From Clostridiales bacterium (GTDB lineage Bacteria > Bacillota > Clostridia > Oscillospirales > CAG-272): a stretch of DNA of 64,000 nucleotides. Positions 1-8,799 of this stretch are shown here, piece after piece. Below the pieces are notes generated by a model that ran no database searches, was not told the DNA's origin, and saw only the letters and a list, made by a program, of their open reading frames with translations. Every line of letters starts with the position of its first letter. Position 1 is the first letter of the stretch. The DNA lies in contig JAEEYP010000063.1 in the NCBI GenBank assembly GCA_016288155.1, forward strand, positions 124,001 through 188,000, given 5' to 3'. The translations under genes were made by a program, and so were the position numbers.

Positions 1-87
1 GTGCAGCCCGATCTCGAAAAAGTACTCCGCGGTATCCTCATCGGCGTCGAGCACGTCGCCGATCACGCTTTTTCTTGTAACTACCAT
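1..87 (-). CDS. DUF1858-type small protein (N-terminal part only)
   Basis: Only the first 29 codons are in the window; the gene runs off the left edge. The start MVVTRKSVIGDVLDAD followed by an acidic stretch and EIGLH resembles the N-terminus of DUF1858 proteins, about 70-residue proteins or domains of unknown biochemical role that usually carry a conserved Cys pair further on (not visible here). An AGAGGA ribosome binding site lies about 8 bases before the ATG. It follows murA by about 50 bases on the same strand, so it is probably the last gene, or a late one, of the wal-murA operon. Confidence 0.6.
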   Translation of the reverse strand, partial: MVVTRKSVIGDVLDADEDTAEYFFEIGLH

Positions 88-139
88 GATCCATTCCTCT
101 TTTCGTTTGTGTTGTATTTTCCGTTTTGATTGACCGATA

Positions 140-1435
140 TCAGTTGGCACGCGGGAGCGCCTGCTCCGGATCCGGAATGACGACACGCTCGATGTCCGCG
201 CCGATCCGCTGCAGTTTTCCGACGATATCGTCGTAACCGCGCTCGATCAGTCCGATCTCGGTGACTTCCGTCTCGCCGACGGCGACAAGACCGGCAATGA
301 TCATAGCTACGCCCGCGCGAAGATCCACCGCCTTCACAGGCGCTCCGCGAAGCGGTTCTCCGCCCTCGACGATGGCGGTCCGTCCGTCGACCTTGATGGA
401 GGCTCCCATGCGCCGCAACTCATCCACGTAACGGAAACGATTCTCATAAACGCCTTCCGTCAAATAACTGACGCCGGCTGCCTGAGAGAGAAGCACCGTC
501 ATCTGCGGATGCATATCCGTCGGGAAACCGGGATAAGGATGCGTTTTGACGCTTGTACGGGAAAGCGGTCCGCTCCGACGCACGACGACGGCATCATCCT
601 GATCCTCGACCTCGACGCCCATTTCTTCGAGTTTCGCGGTGATGGATTCCAGATGCTTCGGGATGACGTTGTCGATCCGGACACAACCGCCCGCCGCGGC
701 AGCGGCGATCATGAAAGTGCCGGCTTCGATCATGTCGGGGATGATCGCATACGTGCAGCCGTGCAGCCGCTCGACGCCCTTGATGCGGATCATATCGGTG
801 CCGGCTCCGCTGATATTTGCGCCGCAGGTGTTGAGAAAGTTTGCCAAGTCGACGATATGCGGCTCACGCGCCGGATTGTCGATCACGGTGGTACCCGCCG
901 CTGTCACGGCGGCAAGCATGATATTGATCGTGGCGCCGACGGAGACGATGTCGAAGAAAATGTTCGTACCGACAAGGCGTCCGCCTTCGGCCTCGATGGA
1001 AATATTGCCGTTCTCCAGTTCCACTGTGCCGCCGAGCGCCTGAAGCCCTTTGATATGCTGATCGATCGGACGCTCACCGAAATCACATCCGCCGGGGAAA
1101 CCGACCTTTGCGCGACCGAAACGTCCCAACTCGGAACCGAGCAGATAGTAGGACGCACGCATCTTCCGGAAAAGTTCAGGCGATACGCCTTCAATGTCCA
1201 TATGCGTGCAGTCGATCTCGTACGTATCGCGGGAAAGCATCCGGATCTTCGCTCCCATTTCCCGCAGGATCTCAAAGGAGATTGCTACGTCGCGGACGCT
1301 CGGTATGTTTTCAATGACGCATTTGCTGCCGACGAGTACGGTGGCGTAAATGATCGGAAGCGCGGCGTTTTTCATGCCGCTGATCTCAACGCTGCCAAGA
1401 AGCGGCTTTCCGCCGCGGACAACGATCTTTTCCAT
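140..1435 (-). CDS. murA: UDP-N-acetylglucosamine 1-carboxyvinyltransferase MurA
   Basis: First committed step of peptidoglycan synthesis in the cytoplasm: transfers enolpyruvate from PEP to UDP-GlcNAc. At 431 residues it has the family length. The substrate-binding Lys is in the early KNAALP motif (about residue 22) and the catalytic, fosfomycin-reactive Cys is in PGGCDFGERP. The reading frame extends 93 codons upstream of the chosen ATG, but that extension is unrelated to MurA; the standard N-terminus MEKIVVRGGKPLLGS fixes the start although the Shine-Dalgarno site is poor. A 6-bp hairpin (1457-1476) sits just before the start. It is downstream of yycI in the wal operon; clostridia often have two murA paralogues and this could be either. 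Confidence 0.95.
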   Translation of the reverse strand: MEKIVVRGGKPLLGSVEISGMKNAALPIIYATVLVGSKCVIENIPSVRDVAISFEILREMGAKIRMLSRDTYEIDCTHMDIEGVSPELFRKMRASYYLLGSELGRFGRAKVGFPGGCDFGERPIDQHIKGLQALGGTVELENGNISIEAEGGRLVGTNIFFDIVSVGATINIMLAAVTAAGTTVIDNPAREPHIVDLANFLNTCGANISGAGTDMIRIKGVERLHGCTYAIIPDMIEAGTFMIAAAAAGGCVRIDNVIPKHLESITAKLEEMGVEVEDQDDAVVVRRSGPLSRTSVKTHPYPGFPTDMHPQMTVLLSQAAGVSYLTEGVYENRFRYVDELRRMGASIKVDGRTAIVEGGEPLRGAPVKAVDLRAGVAMIIAGLVAVGETEVTEIGLIERGYDDIVGKLQRIGADIERVVIPDPEQALPRAN

Positions 1436-1534
1436 ATATTTATATTGCCAATCCGCCGAAAGCGGAATTCCTTTCGCGTAATACCGGATCATGGAAACAG
1501 AAACGGATCTGTATCGACTGCGGAAATTATGCTT

Positions 1535-1545
1535 ATTATATTGTA
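1535..1545 (-). promoter_or_regulatory. possible -10 region for murA
   Basis: The 206 bases between yycI and murA are AT-rich. On the minus strand they contain TACAAT overlapping TATAAT, about 100 bases before murA. No good -35 hexamer lies at the right distance, so this is a weak internal promoter candidate at best; murA may simply be read from the upstream wal operon. Confidence 0.3.
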
Positions 1546-1641
1546 CCCGTTTGACGCAAAAAATGAAAGAGGGTATGCGCCGTATTTTCACATTATTTAC
1601 AAATCGAGTCAAAAGAAACAACAACAAACAGTATACACTTG

Positions 1642-2544
1642 TCAATTTGTGTACAAACTGCCGTCTATTGCGTTGACGATCATATGTGTTCCGCTTCCAA
1701 ACAGCGTATCCCATGCCGGAATCAGGTAAAAGCGGTCAGCGGATGCGTGGAAATACACGGTATAGCAAATGTTCAGCGACTCGATCCAGACCGGAAATTT
1801 CCCCGGTGTGATCCGGTTCTTCATACTGTACAGTATATTGATCTGATCGAGCAAATGTGCAGAGATCGTTTCCTGCGGTTCGGCGAAGCACCATGCGCCC
1901 TCCATGCGAATGAGCTGTCCGTCGCGCACAGCCGCCGTGGCGGTCAGATTCACGATCCGCGTGCCGCGTACGTACTGCGACATTTCGCACCAGGCGATCC
2001 TTGTACCGTGCTCGATACCGAGGACGGTCACGTCATACGAAACGGGTGAGGCGGACGTCGTCCCAAAGGAAATCCGACCGAGAAATTCCTGTACGACGCG
2101 GCGTATGCGCAATTCCTGTGACGAGCCGGGCGCCGATAGATTTTCCGTATCCGGTAATACGGTATCCCCCGAACCGAACGCTTCATAGCGGAATCCGAAG
2201 CGATCCGAAAATACGCAGCGGTCGCCGTTCTCCATTGTGAGAACGACGCCGCTCGGCGCCGTAAAAGAGCGCACCACGCCGCTCTGCGTCAGTGCGGCAG
2301 CCGTCTCGCTGTAGTATGCTTCGTTCCAATTTCCGGAATACAGCAAAAGATCGTACCTGCGGTTATCTATGGACGCCGTGTTGACAAGAATGTTTTCTTC
2401 TGCAAGGATCTCAGCTGCATCGCGGATCGAATCGGTCGGAATGCGGCTCGTTTCCCGCAGAAGTTCCGCGACGGAAACGGCAAGGATCACGTTCGCCGCA
2501 AGCAGTACCGCGAGCAGTGTCAGCTTCATTCTCTGCCAGCCCAT
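1642..2544 (-). CDS. yycI: YycI-like regulator of the WalK sensor kinase
   Basis: A 300-residue protein with one N-terminal membrane helix (about residues 6-24) and a long extracytoplasmic part. It is called YycI-like from its position after walR-walK-yycH, its topology and its length. In Bacillus, YycI and YycH bind WalK through their membrane helices and tune its activity; the same job is inferred here. The start MGWQRMKL is chosen because AAGGAGGAG stands about 5 bases before it; a start five codons later would form an ATGA overlap but lies too far from that site. It overlaps the end of yycH by 19 bases. Confidence 0.75.
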   Translation of the reverse strand: MGWQRMKLTLLAVLLAANVILAVSVAELLRETSRIPTDSIRDAAEILAEENILVNTASIDNRRYDLLLYSGNWNEAYYSETAAALTQSGVVRSFTAPSGVVLTMENGDRCVFSDRFGFRYEAFGSGDTVLPDTENLSAPGSSQELRIRRVVQEFLGRISFGTTSASPVSYDVTVLGIEHGTRIAWCEMSQYVRGTRIVNLTATAAVRDGQLIRMEGAWCFAEPQETISAHLLDQINILYSMKNRITPGKFPVWIESLNICYTVYFHASADRFYLIPAWDTLFGSGTHMIVNAIDGSLYTN

Positions 2545-3914
2545 GTCTCCTCCTTTTCCGCACCGTACGGCATGACCATCCATTCCGCCGTAAGCCCCTG
2601 TGACGCGGCAGGATCCACGCGATATATGAGCCGTACGGCGGCGGTATCTTCAGGGGAAAGTACGTGGACGACATAGGACGGCAGCATGAGACGCTGCTCT
2701 TCGAGCATGCGGGTCACAGCATACATTCTGTATGTGAAAGCAATGAGCCGTTCACCGCGGAAGGTGATGGTAAGCACAGTCTCCGAACTGCCCGTCACGA
2801 GAGCGATATTGTCGCAGCGATAAGAAAACGCAAGAGAAATCGCGCCGTCCCGTGCGGTAACGGAATACAGATACAGCGATGAATCGCCGCCGGTATACTG
2901 GACGTTCATCTGTCCGAGACGGCGGAGGATATGGGACGCGGCCCGCAAATATCCGTAAATGTCGGTTCCTTCTTCATTTCCGATCAGCCCGGAAACGGAT
3001 ACGCCGCCGTCTTCCGCCGCCGTATACGTCAAGGCGGACATATCCGCGCGGAGAACGCCGTGCGATTCCACGAATACGCGCGTCCCATCCGGTTCCGTGT
3101 GTTCGTTCAGTTTATCAGGATTGAAGGAAAACAAGCGCAGCAGCGCGTCGATGTCGCCCGGCTGATACAGAAGCAGCGAAGCGACCGTGTCCGTAACGGA
3201 TATGGTCCGCGCGGATATCCGCTCAAGCGCGCGCAGCACCGTAACGTTATCTTCAATAGTCAGAGAAGCAGTGCAGAAATAGGAATCATACGTTTCGGCA
3301 AAGGCGGAAAACTGAGAAGTTTGGGGAGCCTGAGAGGCGCTGAACCGAAAGACGCCGCTTTCCCCGCGCACGAGAAGCGTACGAAGCGTATCGTCCTCCG
3401 TCGGGAGAAAAAGAACTTCCGACACACCGATATAGTCCGCGCGTGTGAGCGGCGCCAGATCTGCTTCTCCCGCAGCGGCAAAGGCATAAAGGATCTGATA
3501 AGGAAGTTCCGCCGCATAAAAAAGGCAGACCGCGTCGGGAGCGGAGATCCCGCGGATCCACTCTTCCTCCGGTACAGCCGTCCCTTCTCCGCTCAAAGCA
3601 GAATAGACAGAGACGCGCAGTGTCTCGCAGAGTTCGTCAATGACGGCCGTCTCATTCCAGATAGCACGGCAAATACCGTCCGTCTTCACGGCGACCGCCG
3701 TCGGCGAAAGGAGGGCTCGATCCGTATCCCGTTCGGCTTCCTGCGTCGAGGAAGTCAGAAAGCGCATGTCGAACTGTGTTCTTTCCTCCGCCTGTCCCGC
3801 GCGGACGTACAGTACCAGATACGCACCGGTCAGAGCAAAGAGGCCAACCATCATCACGGCGATACCGATATTGATCAGTATCGCCGCCAAGCGGCTGTTC
3901 TCGCTTCGGCGCAT
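2526..3914 (-). CDS. yycH: YycH-like regulator of the WalK sensor kinase
   Basis: 462 residues, close to Bacillus YycH. One N-terminal membrane helix (about residues 10-35) precedes an extracytoplasmic region with no recognisable enzyme motif. The position directly after walK and before yycI gives the assignment. The expected role is to form a membrane complex with YycI and WalK that modulates wall-homeostasis signalling. The ATG has the strong site AAAGGAGGG upstream. Sequence divergence in this family is high, so the family call rests mostly on synteny and topology. Confidence 0.75.
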   Translation of the reverse strand: MRRSENSRLAAILINIGIAVMMVGLFALTGAYLVLYVRAGQAEERTQFDMRFLTSSTQEAERDTDRALLSPTAVAVKTDGICRAIWNETAVIDELCETLRVSVYSALSGEGTAVPEEEWIRGISAPDAVCLFYAAELPYQILYAFAAAGEADLAPLTRADYIGVSEVLFLPTEDDTLRTLLVRGESGVFRFSASQAPQTSQFSAFAETYDSYFCTASLTIEDNVTVLRALERISARTISVTDTVASLLLYQPGDIDALLRLFSFNPDKLNEHTEPDGTRVFVESHGVLRADMSALTYTAAEDGGVSVSGLIGNEEGTDIYGYLRAASHILRRLGQMNVQYTGGDSSLYLYSVTARDGAISLAFSYRCDNIALVTGSSETVLTITFRGERLIAFTYRMYAVTRMLEEQRLMLPSYVVHVLSPEDTAAVRLIYRVDPAASQGLTAEWMVMPYGAEKEETWAGRE

Positions 3915-3961
3915 GACCTCTCCCTCCTTTGGATCCTGTTACAGCGATGCGGCGTCGACGA

Positions 3962-5776
3962 TCAAGAAGGATTGCAGACGCGCGGCAGCGTGACCGTCAT
4001 GACGGTTCCCTTCCCTACGGTACTCGTAAGGGTGATCGTTCCCTTGTGTGCCTCGACCAGTTCACGTGCGATCGCAAGTCCGAGCCCGGTCCCGCCCGTT
4101 TCCGAAGTACGGGATTTTTCGACGCGATAGAAACGTTCGAAAATGTGTTTCTGGTCTTCCTCCGGGATCCCGATGCCGTTGTCGGCGACCTTCAAGGTGA
4201 CGTGCTCATCCGCGTAAAACGCAGTGATGTCGATCTTTCCGCCCGGCGGAGTATACTTGACGGCGTTGGAAATGATGTTGATGACGACCTGCTCGATGCG
4301 TTCCTTATCCGCCGTGATCGGCGGTATCTCTCCCTGGGGAGTGAAGCGCACGGTATGACCGCGCGTCTCGATATCGATGCGCATGACGTCAAGCAAATGC
4401 CGGACGGAAGCGCAAAGATCGAATGTTTCGACCTTCCACTGCGTACGCTTATTATCAAGCCGTGACAGGATCAGCAGATCGGACACGATCCGTGTCATGC
4501 GGTCGCTCTCCGTGAGTGCCATGTCCAGAAAATACCTGCGCGTATCTTCCGGCATCTCCGGATCTTCCATCACCGTTTCACAGGCGCCTTTGATCGATGT
4601 GAGCGGCGTACGCAGCTCGTGGGAAACATTCGCCACGAATTCCCGTCTGGATTTGTCCAACTCGAAGCGTCCGGTCACGTCGTGGATCACGGCGATGAGA
4701 CCGATACGCTTCTCGGTGTCGGAAATGAAACGGATCCGACCGAGGCTGACGTCGAACACCCGCTCGCTGTACACCTTGTCGCGGAAGGTGAGCGTACCGT
4801 CGTCGGAACGCTCTACGCCTGAAACGCCGACACTGAGCATGATCCCCTTGGAGCGGCGTTCCATCGGGATATCGAACTCCTCGAAAAAGCGCTCCATGGT
4901 AAAACTCCCGTCCTGCAGCGGAGCGCCGAACAACTCGCGGGCGCTTTCGTTGCTGTGGAGGACCGCGCCGGTGTCAGTGAACGCGACGATGGCGTCCGAG
5001 ATGCAGGAGAGCACCGTTTCGAGCTTCGTCTTTTCCCCGTCGATCTCAAGCAGCGTGTTTTTCAGCACGTTTTTCATATTGTTGAACGTATCGGTCAGCA
5101 CGCCGATCTCGTCGCGGGAATGGACGTCGATCTCATGGGAAAACTGACCTGACGCCACGAGCTGCGCCCCCACCGTCAGACTCTGGAGCGGCGCGGTGAT
5201 CGCCTTGGCAAGGAAAAACGAGAGCAGGATCGCAATGAGCACGCCGACCAGAAACGTAAGAAGGATGATGGACAAAAGCCGGGAATTGAGCTGATCCATC
5301 TCCTCCAGCGTGTCCTTCACGTAGATGATTGAAGAGTTTTCCGTTCCGTCGAGTCGGACGGCATAATCCGCGTATCCCGCGTTGCCGCTGCGTCGGTTCC
5401 CTTCTCCGCCGCCCATCGCCGACAGCAGATTCGGCGTGATCGGAAGCGATGCGCCGAGTTGCGCGTCCGATCCGGCGAGCATGACGCCGTCCGGCGTAAG
5501 GATATAGTAATTGCGGTATTGGTCTATACCGAGGATACTGGCGTAGGAACGGAGGATCGCCTTCTGTTCCTGCGCGTAGGAGGCGGAGGTCAGCGCGGCG
5601 TTCAGTTCCGTGTACAAAAGCGAAGCGGGCTGAAAGTTTTCATCCATCTGTTCAATGAACTGATCGGTATAAAAGCTGAAAACGCTACCGAGCAGCACCG
5701 TGCTCACCACGCACAGGATCGTCAGGATGAAGACGATCATCATCAGCACGATCTTGAAATACAGACTTCGGAACAT
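3962..5776 (-). CDS. walK: WalK (YycG) sensor histidine kinase
   Basis: 604-residue membrane kinase that autophosphorylates and passes phosphate to WalR to control cell-wall hydrolase genes. Layout: membrane helix about 8-32, extracellular sensor about 33-165, second helix about 167-190, HAMP about 190-243, PAS about 250-365, HisKA with the H-box VSHELRTP (His386), and a C-terminal ATPase with the N-box VVINIISNAVKYTPPG and glycine boxes DNGIGIPEE and GTGLGLAI. It starts 6 bases after walR stops and has no clear ribosome binding site, which suggests coupling to walR translation. The YycH and YycI partners follow. Confidence 0.95.
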   Translation of the reverse strand: MFRSLYFKIVLMMIVFILTILCVVSTVLLGSVFSFYTDQFIEQMDENFQPASLLYTELNAALTSASYAQEQKAILRSYASILGIDQYRNYYILTPDGVMLAGSDAQLGASLPITPNLLSAMGGGEGNRRSGNAGYADYAVRLDGTENSSIIYVKDTLEEMDQLNSRLLSIILLTFLVGVLIAILLSFFLAKAITAPLQSLTVGAQLVASGQFSHEIDVHSRDEIGVLTDTFNNMKNVLKNTLLEIDGEKTKLETVLSCISDAIVAFTDTGAVLHSNESARELFGAPLQDGSFTMERFFEEFDIPMERRSKGIMLSVGVSGVERSDDGTLTFRDKVYSERVFDVSLGRIRFISDTEKRIGLIAVIHDVTGRFELDKSRREFVANVSHELRTPLTSIKGACETVMEDPEMPEDTRRYFLDMALTESDRMTRIVSDLLILSRLDNKRTQWKVETFDLCASVRHLLDVMRIDIETRGHTVRFTPQGEIPPITADKERIEQVVINIISNAVKYTPPGGKIDITAFYADEHVTLKVADNGIGIPEEDQKHIFERFYRVEKSRTSETGGTGLGLAIARELVEAHKGTITLTSTVGKGTVMTVTLPRVCNPS

Positions 5777-5782
5777 AGGCGC

Positions 5783-6493
5783 TCAGGGCAGGCGCAGATA
5801 GTATCCGACGCCGCGCTTCGTTAAAAGATATTCGGGACGTCCCGGGTCGTCCTCTAGTTTATTGCGGAGCCGACACACGGTAACGTCTACGTTGCGTACG
5901 TCTCCGATATAACCGTCATACCCCCAGACCTGCTCGAGCAGCTCGGCGCGGGAATAGGCGTGTCCCGCATTCTCGGCGAGGAACACAAGGAAATCGTAGT
6001 CTTTTTTTGAAAGTTCGATCTCCTCACCCTTCCTTGTCACGCTGTACCGCTCCCTGTCGATGCAGAGGTCACCGATGAGGATCGGCTCGCTTTGTTCCGC
6101 CTTCTTTTCGGCGACAGGCTCGCTGGAGGAGCGGCGGATGTTCGCGCGGATCCGTGAGAGGAGCTCACGGAATGAAAACGGCTTCGTCACGTAATCGTCG
6201 GCACCCGTGTCGAGTCCGAGGATCTTGTCCTTCTCTTCTTCGCGCGCCGTGACAAAAATGATCGGTACCTGCGTGACGCGGCGCAGCCGCTCGCAGACCT
6301 CGAATCCGTTCATGACCGGCAGCATGATGTCGAGCAGGATCAGATCGAATTCTCCGCTCGATCCGCGCGCCAACCCGGCACCGCCGTCGGACGCGACCTC
6401 CGCCTCGTATCCGGCTTTTACCAGATTGTACAGAAGTACCTGTGCGATGTTCTTTTCATCTTCCACGATCAGGATCTTTTTCTTTTTCTCCAT
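5783..6493 (-). CDS. walR: WalR (YycF) OmpR-family response regulator
   Basis: 236 residues: a receiver domain with acidic pocket VEDE and phospho-acceptor Asp55 in LLDIMLP, followed by a winged-helix DNA-binding domain (about 135-235) with the typical ending NVDVTVCRLRNKLEDD and GVGYYL. Partner of WalK; in Bacillota it activates wall hydrolases and is commonly essential. The frame is open 63 codons further upstream, but the ATG chosen has AAAGGAT upstream and begins the canonical KILIVEDE strand. It sits 20 bases downstream of the deacetylase-like gene, within one long minus-strand operon. Confidence 0.96.
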   Translation of the reverse strand: MEKKKKILIVEDEKNIAQVLLYNLVKAGYEAEVASDGGAGLARGSSGEFDLILLDIMLPVMNGFEVCERLRRVTQVPIIFVTAREEEKDKILGLDTGADDYVTKPFSFRELLSRIRANIRRSSSEPVAEKKAEQSEPILIGDLCIDRERYSVTRKGEEIELSKKDYDFLVFLAENAGHAYSRAELLEQVWGYDGYIGDVRNVDVTVCRLRNKLEDDPGRPEYLLTKRGVGYYLRLP

Positions 6494-6513
6494 GACATCC
6501 TTTCTGCCTTTCG

Positions 6514-7677
6514 TTATCGGGCGGAAAAGCGGACGGTCTCGGCGCACTCGCTGATCGTCCGCAGCGTATAACTCGGATTGGCAGTGATAAACTCCAGCAG
6601 CTCCGGCAAAACGAGAGACGTTACGTAACTCCCGCCGAAACGGAATACGCATACTTCTTCGAGAAGCAGCTGCTCGCGGCAAAGCCGCAGAACGGTTTCT
6701 GCCGCGTATCCCGCGCCGTCCGGCACGTCGTACGTCCAGTCCCAGAGACGGTACCCCGCTTCATCGATCCGTGCGAACTCCTCTTCCCCGGCGCCGAAAG
6801 CAGCCGATCCGCCGGGAAGCTGCACGATCCTTGTCTTCGTTTTAGTCAGCGTGTACAGAAGCTCGTTCGCCGCATCAGCAGCAGAAATGAACTCTTCGCA
6901 CGTGACGTCGGTATCGGCGGTCAGTGCGACGGTATGCTGCCTTGCGGCAAGGGCGACGACGAGTTCCGGCATCGTGCGCAGTTCTTCTTCAGTGAAGAAG
7001 AAGGTGGCGCTCACACCGTAACGGTCAAGGATCCCCACTATCCGATCGAACATGGCGGGAGTGAACGTATTGAAAGTAAGATAGATTTGCCGTGCCGTCG
7101 TGTCGATCCCCGAAGTGATCGGCGGATCCGTCACGATCTGTCCGGAATCGGAGGTAACGGGCGGAAGCTCTGAGGACTCGTAGGGGGTGAGCAGTTCTGC
7201 CAATGTACGCGTCTGCATCCCGCTGCAGATCCGGAGAGAGATACCGTCGGGCGCCGAAGAGGGCGAAACTTCCCATTCCATCGAAAGCACGGAACAGAAG
7301 AACGGCGCGTCTACGTAATAACAACCGCCGCGCCGGAAGGTGACGATAGGGATCTCTTCTGCCCCGTTGACCGTAGCCAGACTTTCCGCTGCCAGAACGG
7401 TGATATACGCACCGGTCGTGCGGTTGTAGATCATGAACTCGCCGATGCCGGCGTCGATGCGGAGTTGGAGCTCTGAAAACCTGCCGAAAATATCGACAGG
7501 CACGTAAAACACGCCGTCCTGAACAACGAGTCCCGCGGCGGCGTCGCGGTACCAGCGCTCATCATCGTAAAACAGCGAGGGAGCCGATGCGGCGCGGGCT
7601 CTCGCACCGAACAGCACGCAGAACAAGAGCGCCGCGCACAGGCATGCCGCCGCAGCCGTCCACCGTTTCCGTTTCAT
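6514..7677 (-). CDS. secreted polysaccharide-deacetylase-like protein, probably inactive
   Basis: 387 residues with a signal peptide or anchor (about 1-29). The first half (about 35-155) looks like the copper-amine-oxidase-type wall or stalk domain common in clostridial surface proteins. The second half (about 195-385) has the fold pattern of NodB polysaccharide deacetylases (LTFNTFTP, ATFFFTEEEL, late LWDWTYD). The usual first catalytic motif TFDD is replaced by TFNT and the metal-binding HSxxH is reduced to one His in RQHTVAL, so the zinc site appears lost. It may bind glycan without hydrolysing it. Located immediately upstream of walR; strong GGAGG site. Confidence 0.7.
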   Translation of the reverse strand: MKRKRWTAAAACLCAALLFCVLFGARARAASAPSLFYDDERWYRDAAAGLVVQDGVFYVPVDIFGRFSELQLRIDAGIGEFMIYNRTTGAYITVLAAESLATVNGAEEIPIVTFRRGGCYYVDAPFFCSVLSMEWEVSPSSAPDGISLRICSGMQTRTLAELLTPYESSELPPVTSDSGQIVTDPPITSGIDTTARQIYLTFNTFTPAMFDRIVGILDRYGVSATFFFTEEELRTMPELVVALAARQHTVALTADTDVTCEEFISAADAANELLYTLTKTKTRIVQLPGGSAAFGAGEEEFARIDEAGYRLWDWTYDVPDGAGYAAETVLRLCREQLLLEEVCVFRFGGSYVTSLVLPELLEFITANPSYTLRTISECAETVRFSAR

Positions 7678-7689
7678 GGGATGCCTCCG

Positions 7690-8799
7690 TCAGTTTTCAC
7701 GCGAATGCATATACGCTACGGCAAGATCGACGACCATACCGTAACTTTTCGTTCCCTCCGTCCCCTGCAGGACGAGATAGGTATCGTTGACCTTTTCGCT
7801 GACGTTTGCCGCCACGTTGTCGCGGTACCGATCGAAAAATTCACTGTACGCTCGCTGTTCATAGCGGATCCGCAGATCGAGCGAGGACTGCACCATACTG
7901 TAGTATTCACGCGATGCGGAATACAGCGCGGAGGCGACGTATTCGTACATATTCAGGTAACCGCTGTAGCGGATATAGGGATCGTCGGAGGATATGCACA
8001 CGAGGAACGCGACGAAGTTCGCCTCATTTTCCCGCGCGATCCCGCGCTGATGCGCCAGTTCGTGCGCCGCAGTGTACGCTATAACGTAATCAGGATAGTT
8101 TACGTTTACGTTCGCTTCGCCGGTAAACATCGTATACATGCCGGAAATATGCGTATACGTCATCGGCTCGCTCAACGCGATCGGCTTGACGCGAGTCGAA
8201 AGCTGCTGCAGAAACGGACATTCCTCCTCCACCGCGGCATATGCCTCAACGAGCAGGCGGGAAAGCGTATCCGTGTCGTACGGCATGGTGGAAGCACCGT
8301 GATAACGGAAGGTGATCTCGTCGAGTGCCGATTGCGCGCCGTCGGCGAGCATCATCGCCGTTTCTGCCAATTCGGCGGCAGAGACCTCTTTCGTTTCGAT
8401 CCCTAATTTACTTGAAAGAGACGAGGTATGGTATCCTGCCGCGAACAGCTGTACGAACATGCAGTAAATAAGCGCGGGCACGGCGAGGACACCGAGGATC
8501 GCATATACGGCCTGGCGGCCCCCCTGTGCCGCGCGGCGTATGCAGAAAACGATCAGCGCGACGGCTGTCACCGGCAGTGCGATCACCAGCGTTTCCGCCA
8601 AAGAAAAGGGGATCCAGTTTGTGAGCCGGGCGAACAGCGCGCGGAAAAACGCCGAGACGCTTCCGTTGTACGCGTCCGAGAAGCGGATCGAACGAATCAT
8701 GACGACGTGGAGAATGCCGGACACGACGGAAAGCAGAAAGATCCAAAACGCGGCGGCAGGCATCCGGCGCCGCAGACGGCGATAGGCGGTCAGAAACAA
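7690..8799 (-). CDS. DUF3810 membrane protein with HExxH metallopeptidase motif
   Basis: 369 residues. Three N-terminal membrane helices (about 15-38, 62-85, 96-118) are followed by a soluble region containing AAHELAHQRG, an HExxH zinc-binding motif typical of the DUF3810 family, and ENEANFVAF, which may supply the third ligand. The substrate is not known; the setting in a wall-regulation operon suggests an envelope protein. The start is TTG with AGGAGG 7 bases upstream. The first 10 bases overlap the end of the rluA-family gene, indicating translational coupling. Confidence 0.8.
   Translation of the reverse strand: MFLTAYRRLRRRMPAAAFWIFLLSVVSGILHVVMIRSIRFSDAYNGSVSAFFRALFARLTNWIPFSLAETLVIALPVTAVALIVFCIRRAAQGGRQAVYAILGVLAVPALIYCMFVQLFAAGYHTSSLSSKLGIETKEVSAAELAETAMMLADGAQSALDEITFRYHGASTMPYDTDTLSRLLVEAYAAVEEECPFLQQLSTRVKPIALSEPMTYTHISGMYTMFTGEANVNVNYPDYVIAYTAAHELAHQRGIARENEANFVAFLVCISSDDPYIRYSGYLNMYEYVASALYSASREYYSMVQSSLDLRIRYEQRAYSEFFDRYRDNVAANVSEKVNDTYLVLQGTEGTKSYGMVVDLAVAYMHSREN

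Noticed and set aside
509..1729. 406-codon plus-strand frame over murA
   Set aside because: Shadow of murA; the product is rich in Asp/Arg/His with no known domain and no translation signal.
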